64,000 bases of DNA. Origin: Zygnema cylindricum (lineage: Eukaryota; Streptophyta; Zygnematophyceae; Zygnematales; Zygnemataceae). The stretch lies in the NCBI GenBank assembly GCA_037447655.1, contig JBBHKE010003466.1, forward strand, positions 228,921 to 292,920, in the 5' to 3' direction. Of the stretch, positions 52,591 to 64,000 are shown one piece after another; within the stretch, counting starts at the first letter, position 1; every line of letters starts with the position of its first letter. Under the pieces are notes generated by a model. It did no database searches, was not told where the DNA came from, and saw only the letters and a program-made list of their open reading frames with translations. The translations under genes were made by a program, and so were the position numbers.

Positions 52591-52636
52591 CCAGTGTGAA
52601 GAGACTCTCCTCGGGAGGAGAGTTTCTTCACACTGG
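52591..52636. repeat. 22-bp near-perfect palindrome with 2-base centre
   Basis: CCAGTGTGAAGAGACTCTCC begins an arm at 52591-52612. After the bases GG its complement follows at 52615-52636 with a single mismatch. It can form a cruciform or a tight RNA hairpin. Confidence 0.9.
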
Positions 52637-54040
52637 TCGCGTACCATTAGTACACGTGAAAATTAGAAATAAAATCCACCACGAATAGGCAATGTGAATC
52701 GAACACGTCATACACGCCATGTGCCTTCCGCCACGGTCTATGCAGGTCAACCAAAATATCTTCCCACGCTCCTTACATCCGCTGACCTTAAAATTTTGGG
52801 GTGCCTTTTTGACATTACGTTACGAAATTTTGATTTTCAATTTCAAAATTAAAATCTGGTCGCAAAATTTTGGTACGAGTCATTAACTACCTCCACCCGT
52901 ACAAATATTACGTACAGATTTTCAGCTTGAAGAATATTTATGGATTTTAAGAATCTGAAAACTAACCTACGTGGCGCCAATCATAATTGAGAAACGATGT
53001 CTACTAGCACGACATAATGGAAGGCCGTGCCAGTAAACATGAGAAATAGACGTATCCGCATGTTTACTGGGACCGCCTAATGTAGAACCGCCTAATGGAG
53101 AACAGGCCTTATACATAGTCCTGTACAAAATCGAAAGGCCCATTGGCAACCAAAGGGCAAAGCGCCGGGTCGCCCGCGACTATTATTTAATTCAGCCAGG
53201 GTCTTCACTACACTTTCGTGACGTTTTCAAAAGCCAATCAGAATGAAGCGTCAAGCGATAGTCAATAGTAAAAACGGAAAGTATCGTCATCCGTTCGTTT
53301 TAAGGGGACAAAAATTATTGCGTTCCTCGCGATGGGTAAATTAGAAACCTGATGAATCGCTTTGGATTGTAATGCGTTACACGGATAGACGATGTGTAAT
53401 AGGCGATACATATTGGCTGGAAATCGACACGATCTTCCGATGCGCTACGGTGCAACTTGATTTATCTGCCATCAGTGTACTGTGCGAGACACAGTTAAAT
53501 GGAGCAGTACACCGTGAATCGTTAGTAGTGTTAATGTTTTTTTTGCCACTTAAAACATATTTTCTACGTGTACACTTGTCCGATTTTCAATCTGCACCAC
53601 CTATCGGAAGATGAAAACTTTATCTTTCAATCGCAACCGTCAGATCCACAATCCAACATATGCGTACGAAGAAAAGATGTTTGAAGTGGCGAAAAAATTA
53701 TTAACCCTAATAGCGATACACAATGTACTTCTATGCAATTTTCCGGAAAAACCTTCCCGTTGTACGTGGCTTCAAGGCAGGGAAAAACTTGATTCTCTCC
53801 CGTAAACCGCGAGGTAAGGAGAAAGACCGCCTATAATAAAAGACTTACGGGTTGGGCAAAATAATTCTTTGTTGCAAAAATAGCGATACTAAAAGCATAT
53901 GTGTACAAAATGCTTGAAACTGACAAAATATTTAAATAGTACAAATGCCACAACGATGTAAGATAATTCTAAAACATTAAAACAAATAAAAGAGTACTAA
54001 TCTAAAACATATTTTACCAAAGTTGACCGCCTACAAAAAG
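52637..54040. other. No gene recognised
   Basis: The DNA is AT-rich with many GTAC/CGTAC words. Short frames such as 53372-53614 have no known domain. CAAAATTTTGGGGTGCC near 52790 and ACACCGTGAATCGTTAGTAG at 53507 are copies of motifs seen again in the MITEs after 61 kb. Confidence 0.5.
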
Positions 54041-55340
54041 AAACAAACCTACCAATAAATAGGTTGAGGTCCACAACCACGCAATTCGTGGATGAGGATA
54101 GGGTCCTTGATGAAAGTTCTCGAATATCCGTATGTCATCTGCCACCAAGCTTCATTGAAGGAAGGTTGCACCTTGGGCTTGCCGAAGGGCAATTGATACA
54201 CATCGACAGTAGAAGGCAGCCAAAGGCACGCTAGAGGACTCCACAAACCCCTGGATTTCAACATTTTTTGCGCTCACTGTCAAGGAAATCGCCAAATGAC
54301 TTGTCCAAAGATCTTAAGATCTCCACCACAAATAGGACAAATTGACCCGACTTCCGTTAGTGAGCCTATTTTCTTTCCTTGGTAGCAGTTGCGTCTTAAA
54401 TCGCCACACTTGTATGCAAAGCCGCGTTTGATGAAATATGTGTCAGAGTCGGACTCGTGAGGACCATAACGCCAAGGGTATTCCCAACACCATGGAGGAA
54501 AACCAAGTCAACTCAAGGTCTTTGAAAACCCTTAGATTGGGGTGGGGGGGGGGGGAGTATATGAAATAAAATTTGTATGACGGCGTAGCCCACTTCAGCA
54601 CCAACGATAACAATGTCATCTCGCACCAAATGATACCCGATAATATGTTCACCACTATGTGATTAGCAAAGTAAACGTGCTCCTTCAACATCATTAAGTT
54701 GGTTACCCGCACAATAGGGCTTCTCTAAAATATAAAAGTGAGGCAAACCCAGACGTAAGCGTAAAGTAAATGCAAACAGATTGTCGAAAAGGTTGGTGTG
54801 GCTTGTGGCCACCACCAGCCCTATAACACGAACTCAAACAAACACGCGGTTTAGCAAAAAGTATCGCCTCTAAGAGGTTTTCATGTTCAAAGACGACGTC
54901 TAACCCAGGTATGCATTGATGTAGTTGGAAGTTTATGTCAGAAATGAGAGATTGAAAGGATAGAAATAGGTTTCCAACGTCGAGAGGAAGTAATGCAAGA
55001 GTCGAAAGGACAGCTTATTGAAATGGTAAGAAACTATCCTCCATCTTATCGATATCTTAAGGTATAACATGTATGAAATAAAAAATAAAGGTAGGCCCCG
55101 CCAAAGCCCAGCTACCTAAAAATGTTGCTAGCGCAATGTTGGCTAAGAAAATCAAACCTATACAACCATTAATGATTGAAAGGCTAGCTTGTTGACGAGC
55201 AAACGGTCCCTCCAAACAATCAAACATCCCATCACCAGCGAGGTGGGGAAGCATACCCAAAAGATTGGTAACAAAATCCTTGATAGAAGACAAAAGAGAA
55301 ACCAATTGTGGCAAAATTTGTGCAACTTATGGATAGCTTT
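54041..55340 (-). pseudogene. Possible LINE-type remnant
   Basis: Minus frames read KRGFAYKCGDLRRNCYQGKK then ICPICGGDLKIFGQVIWRFP (54440-54290), a Cys-X2-Cys pattern resembling the zinc-binding end of plant LINE proteins. Further upstream are EGPFARQQASLSIINGCIGL and LANIALATFLGSWALAGP (55210-55090), which look protein-like but are unknown to me. Pieces are separated by stops. The LINE call is weak. Confidence 0.3.
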
Positions 55341-55606
55341 CAGCAAAATAGTGAATCAAGATTGCAAAAGCCACTTGTGAGTCAACATCTTTGAAAGGCT
55401 GTCACTGTGGGAAAGGTCTCCTAGCTACGCATCACCATCTACGTGGTTGACAAAAAAGGCGCTCCAATAAGGCAACCTAAAGTCGTTATACCATCATCTT
55501 AACGCGCAACACCAAGGTTTGTGTAGAAGAGGCGTATACAAAACAAGTAAATTTCCAAAGATAATCCGTATACGTTGGTTAGCGTGGAGGAGTTGTGAAA
55601 TACAAG

Positions 55607-56643
55607 AGTTGTAATTTAGAAATCTTTATTTCAGTAGATAGGGCTAAATTAACTTATAATATTTTCTAAGTAGTCTGATGTAATACTTACCTTAATTAGT
55701 GTTACAGTAGCAAAAGTACAATTGAGTATATTGCACTTTTACAAGGACACGTGTCGGCAAGAGAACGTATGCAGGTTTTACGGAGTGGCGCCGACAGTCA
55801 GCCACACGCGTCACGCAGTTGACGATTGGATTCACAAGATCAGACGAACGGAATCTGAACCGGGTATTCCGAAAATATGTGGTACGGTTCGACGGTACCA
55901 TCGTCGATTGAATTTTTTCCAACGGAAGCGATTCACCTGGGACCACAAGTGTAATTAACAAGGGACCACAAGCGTGATTCACGTGGGACCACAAGTGACG
56001 AAGCACTCAGGTGTTTCGTACTACACGACCACAGTCAGCTGGACTTTAGCGACTACCGCTGACTAAGCATCTGCAACGTTTTGTGTACCGTTGATATCTA
56101 AAAGTATCTGAATAAACATCATTTTAAAGGTTAGTGTAATAAAAAATAGTGTTCCATTAATTAGGTTTTTGGAAAATAGTAATTAGGGTTTTTGAGGTAC
56201 TACGGTACAATAATGTACAGGTAGGATACTTTGTCGTTAGTCAGGGTAATAACCGCAATAATAGTTACCCAAATTAGTGTAGACCAATAGATACACATTG
56301 TGAGTATATAACTTAGGACTTAGCCAATTTTGTTGTATCCAGTTTTGGGAATATGATTTTTTAAGCGCAGTTTTTGGGAAACCTCCAGACATCATATCTT
56401 ATGGTTTACGGGGTTATTTGGACTGCAATTTTAGGAATTGTCAGTTTACTCTGTTTTGTATCACTGTGAGAAATTTGAGGCATATTGGCCTTTTGAGTCA
56501 TATTTTGTGTAAGCTGAAAGTTGGCTGTTGAGTAGGTGTTTGATAGTTTCTGCTGTTTTCCATGTCTACTTCCACTACTACTACTGGACCTCCTGCTGCG
56601 GCGGTACTGGACCTCCTGCTGCGGCGGTGGTTGTAGAACAACA
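55607..56643 (+). mobile_element. Solo LTR, copia family B
   Basis: This full-length family-B LTR (about 1037 bases) has no internal region. It is flanked by ACAAG at 55602-55606 and 56644-56648. It ends GTAGAACAACA, includes the gag start ATGTCTACTTCCACTACT at 56562, and has a doubled stretch GGACCTCCTGCTGCGGCGG near 56586-56627. It aligns with the minus-strand LTR 21442-22427. Confidence 0.87.
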
Positions 56644-59213
56644 ACAAGACGGTCATATAACAACGTTCTTTTCAAGTTAGAAAGGAGGCTTGGCTCGCTG
56701 AAATGCAATAGGGATGTTTTAACAGTACAAAGTATATTAAGTGGTGGGTTTCGCCGTTACCGACTTTTTTGGCTTCAGTGAGAATCTTGACATAAAAAAT
56801 GAACGAATATCTCCAATCTGCGTTCAAGTCAATTGTGAGGAAACTTGCTTGTTTTTTTACGACTAAATAGTGGTACTAACGTGGGTAAAGAAATATGAAT
56901 GGTATTAAAAAAGTGTTCCAATAGAAAAAGACTTTATATTGATGGTACGTTACTCGATATCTACGCAAATTTTGAAGTTATTTGTATATCGATGTTCCGA
57001 GTTCTTGCTTAAATTTTTTTTATTGTAGAACCATCCCTCTCACATGGACCATACGTATATAAAAGCGAGAAAATCGCATTTTCAAGGTGCAAATTATGTC
57101 TTTGTTGTATTGAAGGCAAGACTTGGGTGATCAACGGAGCGATCTGTCTCTCGAATACACTCCTCATAAAACAAAATTTCAACATGGAAAGTTGTTACTA
57201 TGTTAGGGTTGCCACATGTGCACATGTGTATATGTTACTCTCATGAATTTTATAAATGTTTGTCAAAAAAATATACTCTTTCACGTACTTTATCACAACA
57301 AAGATTTGCCTCTTTGTCAAATCAACGGGAGCGAGCGTTGTTACCCAAACCTCAAACACGATACAAACTTTGTCTTTATTGTATGTTTTCATTAACTTGT
57401 CCCTTAGACGAAATGCACTCGATATAAAATGATCCAACTATGAATGACGAGCTACGGTGAACCTCCGTTTACCGTCACTCCAACTCTAAAGGTCTCCGAT
57501 CCCTTTGGGTTACTTTACTATTACGCAACGGTGCTGGGAGGAACCCTAATAATGTGGTTCTTATGGAACTGATTAACACACATTGAATTTCGTGCATAGT
57601 TGCATATTGTCGTGGACGAGATTCCGTGACCAAGACTTGACAATTTAGTTTCTCACTTGTAGAGCGAATATTTTTAAGCTTTAAACAAGTCTTTTCATGA
57701 CTTCCTCTGTAATTGTTACCTAAAGCCATTTGAATCCAAAGGTTTGAAGAGTACTTCGGCGGGCCTTTTACTGCTCCTTGGTCTCAACGTGTGTGATTTG
57801 CTCTTCAACAAGCCGAACAAGTCGCATTTTTTGAACAAAACAAAATGGCAAACGACGTGTAGGGGATTCAAGAACTTTGGCTTAAGGATTCTTTCCACAT
57901 CTACCATCATTTTGGATTTAGACCTTAACTTTTTAGGTTGGTGAGTAGTCATCTACCGTAGGATATTATGTTGTGGATAAAATTCTTTGGTAGTTTTAGT
58001 TATCTTTCGTCGTCGCTTGGTTTACTTGGGTAGTTTTGTTCATTCATTCGTTTTATACTCGCTTGTTTTCTTTTAACACTTGTGACCTATAAGTATTTTG
58101 GTTTTTTTTTTGCGACAATTTTACTCACGTTGTTTTTCCATCACACATTTTGCAATAGTAAATTTTACTTCAATTTTTGTTCCTTTTTCTGTCTTAAAAA
58201 ATTGTTCTGGGTAATTTATGTTATAGGGGGTATGTTTAGTTTATGGCAAAGAAAAACATAACATGAATAAAGTACGTCCAATGGTGCCCTTATATTTTGT
58301 TTACATAGTTTAACCGTGATTTTTATATCGCCGTGGCAAATTTTTCTTTCAATCTCTGCTTTTTTCTTTGAGTCCGCTATGAGATATATTTGAAAAAGTT
58401 AAGCAGTAAATGTTGGTGACTGTTCCGTGTTGTCAATGGGAACGAGGTCAAGATTGGTCCCATTCGTGTTTCTATGTGTTAAACATTGTCGCAAAGTTTA
58501 TATATAGCATTGTGTCAAATTTGATTCAATAAATCATGACTTGAAACGTAGCATCTAATGTATTGGTGCTCCCTATTGCCACCTTGCGATAGTTTGTTGT
58601 GCATGATATTCACTACATGTGACACATGATACGAGGTACATCTACGCAGTCTAACAGTTAAAGACTACAAGTATTTGTATCATAATTTTAAAGTAGTTGT
58701 TTCACAATATTTATGTTAATGCGATCATAACTATTTACAAAAAACCCCACATTGTATGTACATCGGGCACAACTTTGGTTTATATGGAAAAGTGTCACTA
58801 TTGACCGTAATGTTTTGGTGTAACGAATCCTCATAGTTGATTAGACATTCGGCACCATATTTTTTATAATAAGGCCAAAGAGAACAAATCTCATGAGAAA
58901 GGAAAACTAAAAAATGAATGGTCATGGGCGGACAATTTTTTATTATTTTTTTTGTGAACGAATGTTATTAAGACAAATACTCCTTTCGTTGTTTATCGCT
59001 CGTGACATTTTCACTTAATTTTACTCTTTTTATGTTGCTTGATTTGTCTAATCCAATTGAAGACAAATTTAACCCCCGTTTAACGTCTTAGAATAACTAT
59101 ATTTTCCTAAACTTTTTAGCCATTTTTATGCCCATTCAATCCGCCACCTATAGAACTCTAACTCTTAACTCTTAATTTTTAACCTAAAACCTTTACAGAT
59201 GTGTACATTGTAC
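56644..59213. other. AT-rich region, no gene recognised
   Basis: Open frames up to about 88 codons (for example minus 57475-57729) lack known domains. No tandem array or LTR was seen. It separates the solo LTR from a MITE. Confidence 0.5.
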
Positions 59214-59519
59214 TATAGTTCAAAAGTAGGTGAAAGTAGGCCAATACAATATGCTTATTATATGCAAAACATACAATATGACCTTAAGACCCATATTGTA
59301 TTCAGACCTATTCGGACAAATTAAAACAATCGGACCAAATATTGGACCAATTAAAACATTCGGACCAAATTTTTTTATTTACACCGTCAGATTTTGACGA
59401 TCGGACGGTCCCTGATCAAAGTAGCGATCTAAGAAGATCACATGAAAAGCCCATAACACAACTTACAATAACGGTGCCGACCAAAGGCATATTATAAAAA
59501 CGCTTACTTTTGAACTATG
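59214..59519. mobile_element. hAT-like MITE, second copy, 306 bp
   Basis: The ends TATAGTTCAAAAGTAGG and the complementary CTTACTTTTGAACTATG match the MITE at 51413-51870. The internal CATGTGATCTTCTTAGATCG block (here inverted) and the ATACAATATG motifs are shared. The flanking octamers CATTGTAC and TATTTTAC differ at two places, as an old target duplication might. Confidence 0.75.
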
Positions 59520-60729
59520 TATTTTACCATAAAACATATTGTGGGTACATCGCATGGACATTTTATATTGAAATGAAAACTAGGGAATCACTTTTTGTGG
59601 GCAAGACTTTTATTACGCGCTGGCGCGACCAACAGCAAGTACAAATATGCAAAGAATTGGTACAAGTTGTGTACGAACTGACGGCAAAATTGTTTGACAA
59701 CGTTTGGCTTTTGGAAGCAAACCTATAAACCTCACGCCGGCTAACATTTTTACCGTTAGTCGCAACTTTTCAGCTGACATTAGGTCAACAATAAAACTAA
59801 GGCAAAAAAACTCAGGGTATATCCCCATGTGCAAAAGTAAGGATATTTTTATGTCGTTTTCCTGTAAAACTTGGCGTCGTACTGCCTAAGATGCAACCGT
59901 ACGAAGGAATCGCAAATTTGTAGAGTACAATTTGCGTCATGTCGTCTTGTGTTTTTCGACCCACTTCCACGACAAAAAAAGTCATCTTCAACCTTACGTT
60001 TAAAATACATGCGCGATATGTATTAAAGCTAGGTATTTTCGATAAACAAATAGGAACATATATTCGCACGTGCCGTAATTTTCGAAATTTTTCATACGAT
60101 TTCCAAGGACAAATAAAAGTACAGAATTTGCTATGTTTTGTCCGTTTGCGTTATAATACGACGAAAAAAAGTACACAGTTTGTTTGGTTTTGTCTGTTTT
60201 CGTCCAGTACGGATTTCTTTTTTGCAAGGATCTTCAAATTTGGATGCCACTTCACGTCGACCGGATAGGAGACGCCAAGGCAAAGCGCCTCGTCTTCAAC
60301 CGTGGAACGGCACAGGCTGGAAGATGGAACGTCTACAATGTCACGGTAAGACATGCGACGTCACAAGCAGTTCCAAAAAATAACGTGCGACCACAGATTG
60401 TAGACGTTGACAACCGTCACAGGTATTGTCGACGTATACAATCGTCACAAGCGTAAGTTCCGATTTCGTCCTTACAGACATAGGGACACGTGAAAACCGG
60501 GTCCGGCGGATCCGCGCTAAAATACTAAGTAAGTTCGCTAAGCTACAAGTACATGGGGACAAACCCTAAGTTTCAAGTGCAGTCGCAGGTTACTTCTACC
60601 AATAGTGAAAGTATTACTGGATCGTAGAAATTGTTCGTTCATAATCGGACCGGCTTGCACTGAAATCTTCTGTCTCCATGTGCCAGTTTCGTCTTTAGCC
60701 GGACTGTTTTTTTTCTAAGCTCCAATTAC
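59520..60729. other. No gene recognised
   Basis: Several overlapping open frames of 60-109 codons occur on both strands (59939-60268 plus is the longest) but none shows a known domain. Confidence 0.5.
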
Positions 60730-61048
60730 TAGTTTTGGGTATCAAGGACCTTTTGCCGATATTCGATATGTATCGAATTTCAGGTACCCGATAATCGATA
60801 TATCGCTTCGACATATCGAAAACCAAATTATCGCGATATATCGCCATTATATCGAGGCATTAAAATTTTATTATCCGTACGATTATTCGTACGATTTTCC
60901 GCATTAGGAATATACGGACACCCAGTTTTTGTGATATATATCGCGATGATTTATGTTGGTCCCGGTACGATATATCGAGGAATTTGCTCGATCGATATTC
61001 GATATATCGAAATTATCTCGATATGAATTTACCCGATACCCAACACTA
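60730..61048. mobile_element. TCGATATATCGA-rich MITE, copy 1 (319 bp)
   Basis: It begins TAGTTTTGGGTATCAAGG and ends CCCGATACCCAACACTA, imperfect inverted ends of the element at 62275-63117. The interior is dominated by TATCGATATATCG-type palindromes. A flanking duplication is not visible, and its right end touches the next small element. Confidence 0.75.
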
Positions 61049-61247
61049 CACCGTGAATCGTTATTAGCCTTATGTACGCTATATCGGCACCCCAAAATTT
61101 TGACATTGATACCTTAAATATAATAAATTACACTATTTAATGACGTGGACCATAATATGCCACGTCTCTTGGCACTAAATTAGACTGAATGACGCTATTT
61201 TTTTCTTTACACTAATAATTTCTTCACGCTAATAACGATTCGGGGTG
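61049..61247. mobile_element. TA-flanked MITE with CACCGTGAATCG ends (199 bp)
   Basis: The left end CACCGTGAATCGTTATTAGC (61049) is inverted at the right end GCTAATAACGATTCGGGGTG (ending 61247) with one mismatch. TA lies on both sides (61047-61048 and 61248-61249), as in Tc1/mariner-like insertions. It is non-coding. Confidence 0.7.
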
Positions 61248-61249
61248 TA

Positions 61250-62255
61250 CCAGTTACCCTTCCCTTAACGACTCAGAGCACTTGAATGTTTTTTGTAGCC
61301 GGTCGTCAGATTAGTTTTCAGTAGTCAAGCGTAGTCGGAAAATACAAAATTCTGGCATCATTCTGTACTGTTTCTGTACGATTTGTCGTAAGCGAGAGCA
61401 CGAATCGACCCTGTGCGCACTGTTTCCTAAAACTATGATCTGTACTGTAGGCCTGTCGGCGGAAGAAAAGACAAGAGAACAATATTTTGAGCCACGTGTA
61501 ACCATTCAAAGGTAAACAATTGAGAAAACGGTCGGACTCTCGACACAATTTTCAATCGCATTTTGAACGTTGAGTGATCTGAGCCGTCTATTTGACGGTT
61601 TTGAAAGTACTTCGGGGGCTTGGTCCAATCACGGCACTTTTTTTGGGTCCAGAGACAGGATGTACGGCACGATGAGCCGATCTCAGGCCGGATGGGATGG
61701 CACGTGTGAAACTATGATATTGTACCATTCACGGATTGCCGCGTAACTTAAAGCAGCAAAATGAGAAAATATCCTGGAAGAGCAAAAACTTTTGGGATGA
61801 CTTTTTTGTCAGACTTTCGTACATGTCTCAAAAATATTATTGGGTCAACTCCCGAATGTGGACGAATCAACTTTCTGCGAGGTCGAAAATGGTTTCAGAA
61901 AAGCTACAAGGGCATTTTTCGTGAATCATGTACTTTTTATCCATTCCCATAAATAAAAAGCGTATCAAAAAAGATACATGGCTCGCTCGATACGCGGCTA
62001 TCGAAATCATTGCGCGGCATCTTGACGTAAAACCATAGATGTTTTATTCGTTCAAATTTTGAAAATTTTACGATTATGCGTTATTTTTAGGGTTTTTTGA
62101 ACTTTTCGTAAATTTCGTATAGTTTTCATGTACGGACACACCGTACGGAATGTATGTGTACGGAAGTACGAAAAGTACGGGTGTAAATTGTACGCACATG
62201 TGGTATGTACGGAATTTTAATAAAAAAATATATGTTTCACCGCGAATCGTAACTA
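61250..62255. other. No gene recognised
   Basis: AT-rich DNA has only short frames. A partial copy of the CACCGCGAATCGTAA motif at 62239-62253 lies next to the element that follows. Confidence 0.5.
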
Positions 62256-62274
62256 CACCGCGAATCGTAATTAG

Positions 62275-63117
62275 TAGTGTTGGGTATCGAGGACCAATTG
62301 CCGATATTCGATATGTACCGAATTTTAGGTACCCGATAATCGATATATCGCCTCGATATATCGATTATCGATATATCGCGATATTTATTAGATATATCGC
62401 CGATATATCGCATCGTCAATATATATCGAGGCATTTAAAAAAAAAAAAAATGAAAATTTTCACAAGTCTCCAAAGTCACGGCCTTCGGACAAGATGACCG
62501 TAAAATCTTTGACGAAAAGACATACGGTTTTTTCCTGAAAGTCAGCAGAGTGAAGGAGATCTTTGAGGTACATTGACGCGGTACACTTGCGAAGTACACG
62601 TACGTAATACGCAAGTACGGATTTCCATACGAAAATGGTCGGTTCTCAAATCTTTGACGATTTTAGAGATTTGATCGTCAACTTCCAAGGACCACTCAAA
62701 TCAAAACACGTATGTAAAAACCTGTTTACAGAAGATACGCGATGTTAACCGAGGCCTCTGTAATACAGAAATTTTGATGTCCGTACTAATACAGATACCT
62801 CCTCATGTAACCATACCCCAAATAAGTAATCATATGAATTATAGAATTTGTACTTTTTTGTCGGTTACATTTTGCGGCATCTACCTTTAAGTCACGGAAC
62901 GAAAATCACGTCGTACGTGGCGTATCAGACAATTTGTTTTTTTCGCTAAAAAAACATATTATATTAAAATATATAATATTAAATTTAAAAAAATACTATA
63001 TATCGCGATAATTTATGTTGGTCTCGGTACGATATATCGAGGAGTCTGCTCGATCGATAATCGATATATCGAATATCGAAATTATCGCGATATGAATTTA
63101 CCCGATACCCAACACTA
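62275..63117. mobile_element. TCGATATATCGA-rich hAT-like MITE, copy 2 (843 bp)
   Basis: The ends TAGTGTTGGGTATCG and CGATACCCAACACTA are perfect inverted repeats. GTAATTAG is duplicated at 62267-62274 and 63118-63125 (8 bp, hAT-like). Both ends carry blocks of ATCGATATATCG. The middle (62436-63000) is non-coding with a run of A. Confidence 0.9.
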
Positions 63118-63163
63118 GTAATTAGAGTAATGAAAAAATTAGAGTAAAAAAACAAAAAAAAAC

Positions 63164-63462
63164 AATTAGAGTAATGAACTCTAATTTATGTGATAGAACT
63201 TTTTCACAGTCGAAGTTTACTCTAATTTATTTAAGTATTCTATATTGGGTTCTGTCGGCAATAAATATCCGCGCTGAAATTATAAACACTAAATTACGTG
63301 GTTGAAAAACAGAAAAAAACAATTAGAGTAATGAACTCTAATTTATGTGATAGAACTTTTTCACAGTCGAAGTTTACTCTAATTTATTTAAGAATTCTAT
63401 ATTGGGTTCTGTCGGCAATAAATATCCGCGCTGAAATTATAAACACTAAATTACGTGGCTGT
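63164..63462 (+). repeat. 157-bp tandem duplication
   Basis: AATTAGAGTAATGAACTC starts at 63164 and again at 63321, and the following ~140 bases are identical except for about two changes, so the duplication is recent. The 79-codon frame at 63298-63537 is not thought to be real. Confidence 0.93.
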
Positions 63463-63879
63463 ACAAAATTTGTCAGTCCGTATCGTTTTGACGTCATTAT
63501 GACGCTAGTATTATTTGTCGCGCTGAATGTCAGTTAATGGTCACACTGACGACAATGCTGTCGACGGACGAGAGTTATGCGAACGGCTTTTTTTCGATAT
63601 GATTGATTTTTCGCTTAGTCTGATTTCACGTGCGAGCGCGATTGTATTAAATCATTATTTGTACTTTTTTACTTAAAAAAGTACAGTTTTGCACAGTCGA
63701 ACGTCGTCCATACTCCACACTATTTAAAATGAACCTATATTACAATTCTATTACGCTAATTAAAGTTACCTAAATTATAATAATGAAAAAATTAGAATCA
63801 TTTACTCTATTTAAAGTCATAGAGTCGAAATTTTGAGCGACCGAATTAGAGTAATTTACTCTAATTACGATTCGCGGTG

Positions 63880-64000
63880 TAGAGTTCTGTACGCTAATTC
63901 CGTCACCCCAAATTTTGACTCTATCACTATAAATAGAGTACGTTACGTTATTTAAGGTACTTTTTGAATGAGCGTTAATACTATCTCTAATACAGTTCCG
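63880..64000. other. Repeat-like end of window
   Basis: GTACGCTAATTCCGTCACCC and CAAATTTTGACTCTAT resemble the interior of the small element at 61049-61247. No coding sequence is seen. Confidence 0.45.

Larger units (their letters stand above)
62256..63879. mobile_element. TA-flanked element with CACCGCGAATCG ends, carrying a nested MITE
   Basis: The left end CACCGCGAATCGTAATTAG at 62256 is matched perfectly in inverse at 63861-63879, and TA flanks both ends. The terminal repeat extends to about 24 bases once the nested element at 62275-63117 is ignored. No transposase is seen in the remaining ~770 bases. Confidence 0.72.

Overview
The window looks like nuclear DNA of a photosynthetic eukaryote, most plausibly a streptophyte (charophyte) alga such as Chara. 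This is inferred from the plant-type Ty1/copia and Ty3/gypsy retrotransposons, priming sites that match plant initiator tRNA-Met, and a cytosine methyltransferase domain carried inside a gypsy element. DNMT-bearing LTR retrotransposons are described in charophytes and dinoflagellates. No host protein-coding gene was recognised. Almost everything is mobile or repetitive DNA, and there is a short assembly gap near 50.14 kb.

Layout. 1-10.0 kb: decayed copia pol pieces, several LTRs of families here called A and B, two ~100-bp satellite arrays in inverted orientation, and a 40-bp satellite. 10.0-17.5 kb (minus): a decayed gypsy element in the order gag, zinc knuckle, protease, DNA cytosine methyltransferase, RT, RNase H, integrase. 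17.5-22.4 kb: a truncated family-C LTR, two decayed copia family-B gag regions and two family-B LTRs. 22.4-26.4 kb: GC-rich 27/28-bp arrays flanking an AT-rich island with two broken bacterial genes (DsbD-like and propionyl-CoA carboxylase beta chain). 26.4-32.8 kb (minus): copia element D, complete in structure with target-site duplication CCATG but decayed in coding. 34.5-44.9 kb (minus): copia element C, target-site duplication AAATG, whose gag-pol frame is broken only by a nested non-coding LTR element N (37.7-41.7 kb, target-site duplication ATTTT). 45.1-50.1 kb (plus): a decayed gypsy element cut by the assembly gap, followed by the 5' end of another LTR element on minus. 51.1-64 kb: AT-rich DNA with several MITEs, a solo family-B LTR and possible remnants, but no recognisable gene.

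How the parts relate. In copia families A, B, C, D and element N the LTR is followed directly by GGTTATGGGCC(CAC) or a near match. This is complementary to the anticodon arm of initiator tRNA-Met, which implies half-tRNA priming. In the coding families the gag start codon lies inside the LTR and the priming site is translated as V-M-G-P, so coding and priming constraints overlap. Element N has the same signals without genes and could have been mobilised by a coding relative. The methyltransferase gypsy element is the most biologically striking feature, and the bacterial gene fragments between host repeat arrays are the second. Boundaries given to the base rest on matching LTR ends or target-site duplications read by eye; others are approximate.
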